In this document: one piece after another, positions 29,760-31,556 of the stretch
How the letters are laid out: the number at the start of each line of letters is the position of its first letter
Position numbering within the stretch: the stretch's first letter is position 1
Assembly: GCA_964396225.1 (NCBI GenBank)
Contig: CAYNEL010000007.1
Span: forward strand, 1 to 31,556
Source of the DNA: CAYNEL01 sp964396225
Lineage (GTDB): Bacteria; Patescibacteriota; Minisyncoccia; Moranbacterales; UBA1568
Direction of reading: 5' to 3'
DNA: 31,556 nt
Notes under the pieces: model-generated
Told to the model about the DNA's origin: nothing
Database searches by the model: none
The model's input: the letters and a program-made list of their open reading frames with translations, nothing else
Translations under genes and position numbers: made by a program

Positions 29760-31163
29760 ATGTCCCGCGCCGCCAAGAAACAGCTCGATTTCGATTACCG
29801 CTACGGCTTCGCCATGCCCGAGCGCGCCACGCACAAAGTATCGCCCGGCTTGAATGAGGCGGTAGTGCGGCAGATCTCCGGGCTCAAGAAAGAGCCCGCC
29901 TGGATGCGTGACTTCCGACTGAAGAGCTACCGCGCCTTCCAGGAAAAGTCGATGCCAGGATGGGGTGGCGACCTTTCAGGGATCGATTTCGATGCCATCA
30001 CTTACTACCTGAAGGCCACCGACCGCCAATCCGGGAGCTGGGACGCGCTCCCGCCCGAGATCAAGGAGACCTACGACCGCATCGGTGTGCCCGAAGCGGA
30101 GAAGAAATTCCTCTCCGGCGTCTCGGCCCAGTACGAATCGGAGGTGGTCTACGAAAGCATCGACCGCGAGCTCCGGAAACTGGGCGTCATTTTCTGCGAT
30201 ATGGACACGGCGGTGCGCAAGTATCCGAAACTGGTGAGGAAGTATTTCGGGACGCTCATCCCGCCGCACGATAACAAGTTCGCCGCCCTCAATTCCGCCG
30301 TGTGGAGCGGCGGCTCTTTCGTCTACGTGCCGCGGGGCGTCCATGTGAAGCTCCCCCTTCAGGCATACTTCCGCATCAATGCTGAAGCTTTCGGACAGTT
30401 CGAACGCACTCTCATCATCGCCGAGGAGGGCAGCTCGGTGCACTACGTCGAGGGCTGTACCGCGCCAGTCTATTCGACCAACTCGCTCCACGCCGCCGTG
30501 GTCGAGATCTTCGTCCACGAGCGGGCCCGCGTCCGCTACACCACCGTCCAGAACTGGAGCCACAATATCTACAACCTCGTCACCAAGCGCGCCAAGGCCG
30601 AAGCGGACGCCGTGATGGAGTGGATCGACTGTAACCTGGGCAGCAAGCTCACCATGAAGTACCCGTCCGTCTACCTCACCGGACGTCGGGCCCGAGGCGA
30701 AGTCCTCTCCATCGCGCTCGCAGGCGCGGGGCAGCACCAGGACGCCGGGGCCAAGATGATCCACATGGCGCCCGAGACCACCTCGCGCGTGGTGTCCAAA
30801 TCCATCAGCCTGAACGGCGGCCGCTCCACCTACCGCGGCCTGGTGCATATCGGCAAAGACGCCGTCGGAGCCAAGTCGAGCGTCACGTGCGACGCCATGC
30901 TCCTCGATGCCGAGTCGCGCTCGGACACCCTGCCCACCATACGGATCAAGGAACCGAGCGCGCAAGTCGAACACGAGGCGACGGTCGAGAAGATCGGGGC
31001 TGAGAAACTCTTCTACCTCACCTCGCGCGGCCTCTCGCAGTCCGAAGCCGAAGGCCTGCTCGTCAACGGCTTCATCGATCCGGTGGTGCGCGAGATTCCG
31101 CTCGAGTATTCGATCGAGCTGAACCGCCTCATCAATTTCGAGATCGAAAAGAAAGTAGGGTAA
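29760..31163 (+). CDS. sufB: Fe-S cluster scaffold protein SufB
   Basis: The 467-aa product has the SufB family body: FDAITYYLKAT, GTLIPPHDNKFAALNSAVWSGG, FVYVPRGVHVKLPLQAYFRIN, VHYVEGCTAP, then the beta-helix core (GAGQHQDAGAKMIH) and the C-terminal EHEATVEKIGAEKLFYLTSRG. SufB with SufC and SufD builds 4Fe-4S clusters from persulfide sulfur. The stretch CDAMLLDAESRSDTLPT lacks the second Cys found in E. coli SufB (Cys405 region), as in many Gram-positive-type SufB. The ATG at 29760 is chosen over an in-frame start 39 nt upstream inside sufC. Confidence 0.96.
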   Translation: MSRAAKKQLDFDYRYGFAMPERATHKVSPGLNEAVVRQISGLKKEPAWMRDFRLKSYRAFQEKSMPGWGGDLSGIDFDAITYYLKATDRQSGSWDALPPEIKETYDRIGVPEAEKKFLSGVSAQYESEVVYESIDRELRKLGVIFCDMDTAVRKYPKLVRKYFGTLIPPHDNKFAALNSAVWSGGSFVYVPRGVHVKLPLQAYFRINAEAFGQFERTLIIAEEGSSVHYVEGCTAPVYSTNSLHAAVVEIFVHERARVRYTTVQNWSHNIYNLVTKRAKAEADAVMEWIDCNLGSKLTMKYPSVYLTGRRARGEVLSIALAGAGQHQDAGAKMIHMAPETTSRVVSKSISLNGGRSTYRGLVHIGKDAVGAKSSVTCDAMLLDAESRSDTLPTIRIKEPSAQVEHEATVEKIGAEKLFYLTSRGLSQSEAEGLLVNGFIDPVVREIPLEYSIELNRLINFEIEKKVG

Positions 31164-31166
31164 CCT

Positions 31167-31556
31167 ATGCTTCACGACATCTCCAAAGACACGAAAAAAC
31201 ACTACCGCCTGACGGCTCCCGGCCGGCAGGTATTCTTCCTGGGCGGCCGCTCGGACGAGGTGACGTTCGAGCTCTCCGCGCCCGGCGCCGAGGCGCATGT
31301 CTTCTCGCTCTTCTCAGGCCGCGGCGCCGAGAACCAGACGCTCTCCGTCACTATGCGCCATACCGCCCCGCACACCGTCTCACGTCTCTCTGCACGCTCG
31401 ATTCTCCGCGAAGACTCAAGCGCGCATTTCTCCGGCCTCATCCGCATCGAGCGAGAGGCGATCGGGAGCGATGCGGCCCAGGTGAGCCGCGCGCTCACAC
31501 TCGGCTCCGGCTCAGCCGGCGTGAGCGAACCGAAACTGGAAATCCTCCCCGACGAC
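31167..31556 (+). CDS. sufD: SufD-like Fe-S assembly protein, C-terminal part beyond window
   Basis: The ATG at 31167, 3 nt after the sufB stop, opens a frame that is still open at the right edge (130 codons). After a short start (MLHDISKDTKKHYRL) it shows the SufD core: LGGRSDEVTFEL, RHTAPHTVSRLSARSILR, HFSGLIRI, RALTLGSGSAGVSEPKLEI. This matches the SufB/SufD beta-helix family. The N-terminus is short against full SufD, because the usual helical domain is missing, so it may be a compact SufD. It completes sufCBD in order. Confidence 0.9.
   Translation, partial: MLHDISKDTKKHYRLTAPGRQVFFLGGRSDEVTFELSAPGAEAHVFSLFSGRGAENQTLSVTMRHTAPHTVSRLSARSILREDSSAHFSGLIRIEREAIGSDAAQVSRALTLGSGSAGVSEPKLEILPDD

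Noticed and set aside
1..31556. tRNA or rRNA genes and CRISPR arrays
   Set aside because: I scanned for CCA-ended cloverleaf patterns, 16S/23S conserved stretches and spaced direct repeats by eye and found none apart from tmRNA.

Overview
The window is 31.6 kb of GC-rich (about 60% by eye) bacterial chromosome, densely packed with housekeeping genes. Short intergenic gaps, a eukaryote-like (type 2) isoleucyl-tRNA synthetase, a family of small Cys-rich cell-wall-hydrolase-like proteins, a class A penicillin-binding protein, lgt and a Rrf2-sufCBD cluster suggest a Candidate Phyla Radiation / Patescibacteria genome, perhaps Parcubacteria-like. That placement is inference from gene style, because no rRNA or marker tree is available here. 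PBP1A plus Lgt plus SufBCD show a cell with peptidoglycan, lipoproteins and its own Fe-S assembly.

Layout. 1-468: the first 13 codons of a TypA/BipA-like GTPase leave the left edge on the minus strand. Between them and ileS lies a roughly 300-nt non-coding block with its own promoter, strong internal helices and a terminator, an unidentified structured RNA candidate. 469-7026 (minus): argS, a histidine phosphatase, a hydrolase-like membrane protein, then a T-box leader and ileS. This IleRS carries a complete Nudix domain inside its editing region. 7122-9346 (plus): smpB, tmRNA (ssrA), infC, rpmI and rplT, a trans-translation and ribosome block ending in a strong terminator.

9378-19604 (minus): a long, tightly spaced run of mnmA, mutY, an AI-2E-family permease, lgt, a membrane thioredoxin-like protein, two further paralogues of the hydrolase-like protein, a DMT-type permease, an anchored glycoside hydrolase, a TrmH-family methyltransferase, a HAD phosphatase, a 44-codon small ORF and a VanZ-like protein. 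19790-21994 (plus): pyrC (E. coli-type dihydroorotase) and a pyrD-like dihydroorotate dehydrogenase, each apparently with its own promoter and terminator. 22067-25422 (minus): a class A PBP and a tRNA-dihydrouridine synthase (dus).

25456-28435 is an accessory insert with lower GC at its right end and three exported or anchored proteins (a small Cys-containing one, a CHAP-CARDB protein, and one of unknown family). It is bounded by a 95-bp direct repeat of the 5' end of dus. The two copies differ at 5 sites, 4 of them synonymous, which suggests recombination between diverged dus alleles. 28535-31556 (plus): an IscR-like Rrf2 regulator with only two Cys, then sufC, sufB and the start of sufD, which runs off the right edge.

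Most notable: the Nudix-IleRS fusion under T-box control, the structured RNA next to typA, the dus-repeat-bounded exported-protein insert, the three-paralogue wall-hydrolase-like family, the tmRNA/infC junction, and a 7-bp tandem repeat inside mutY that could switch its reading frame.
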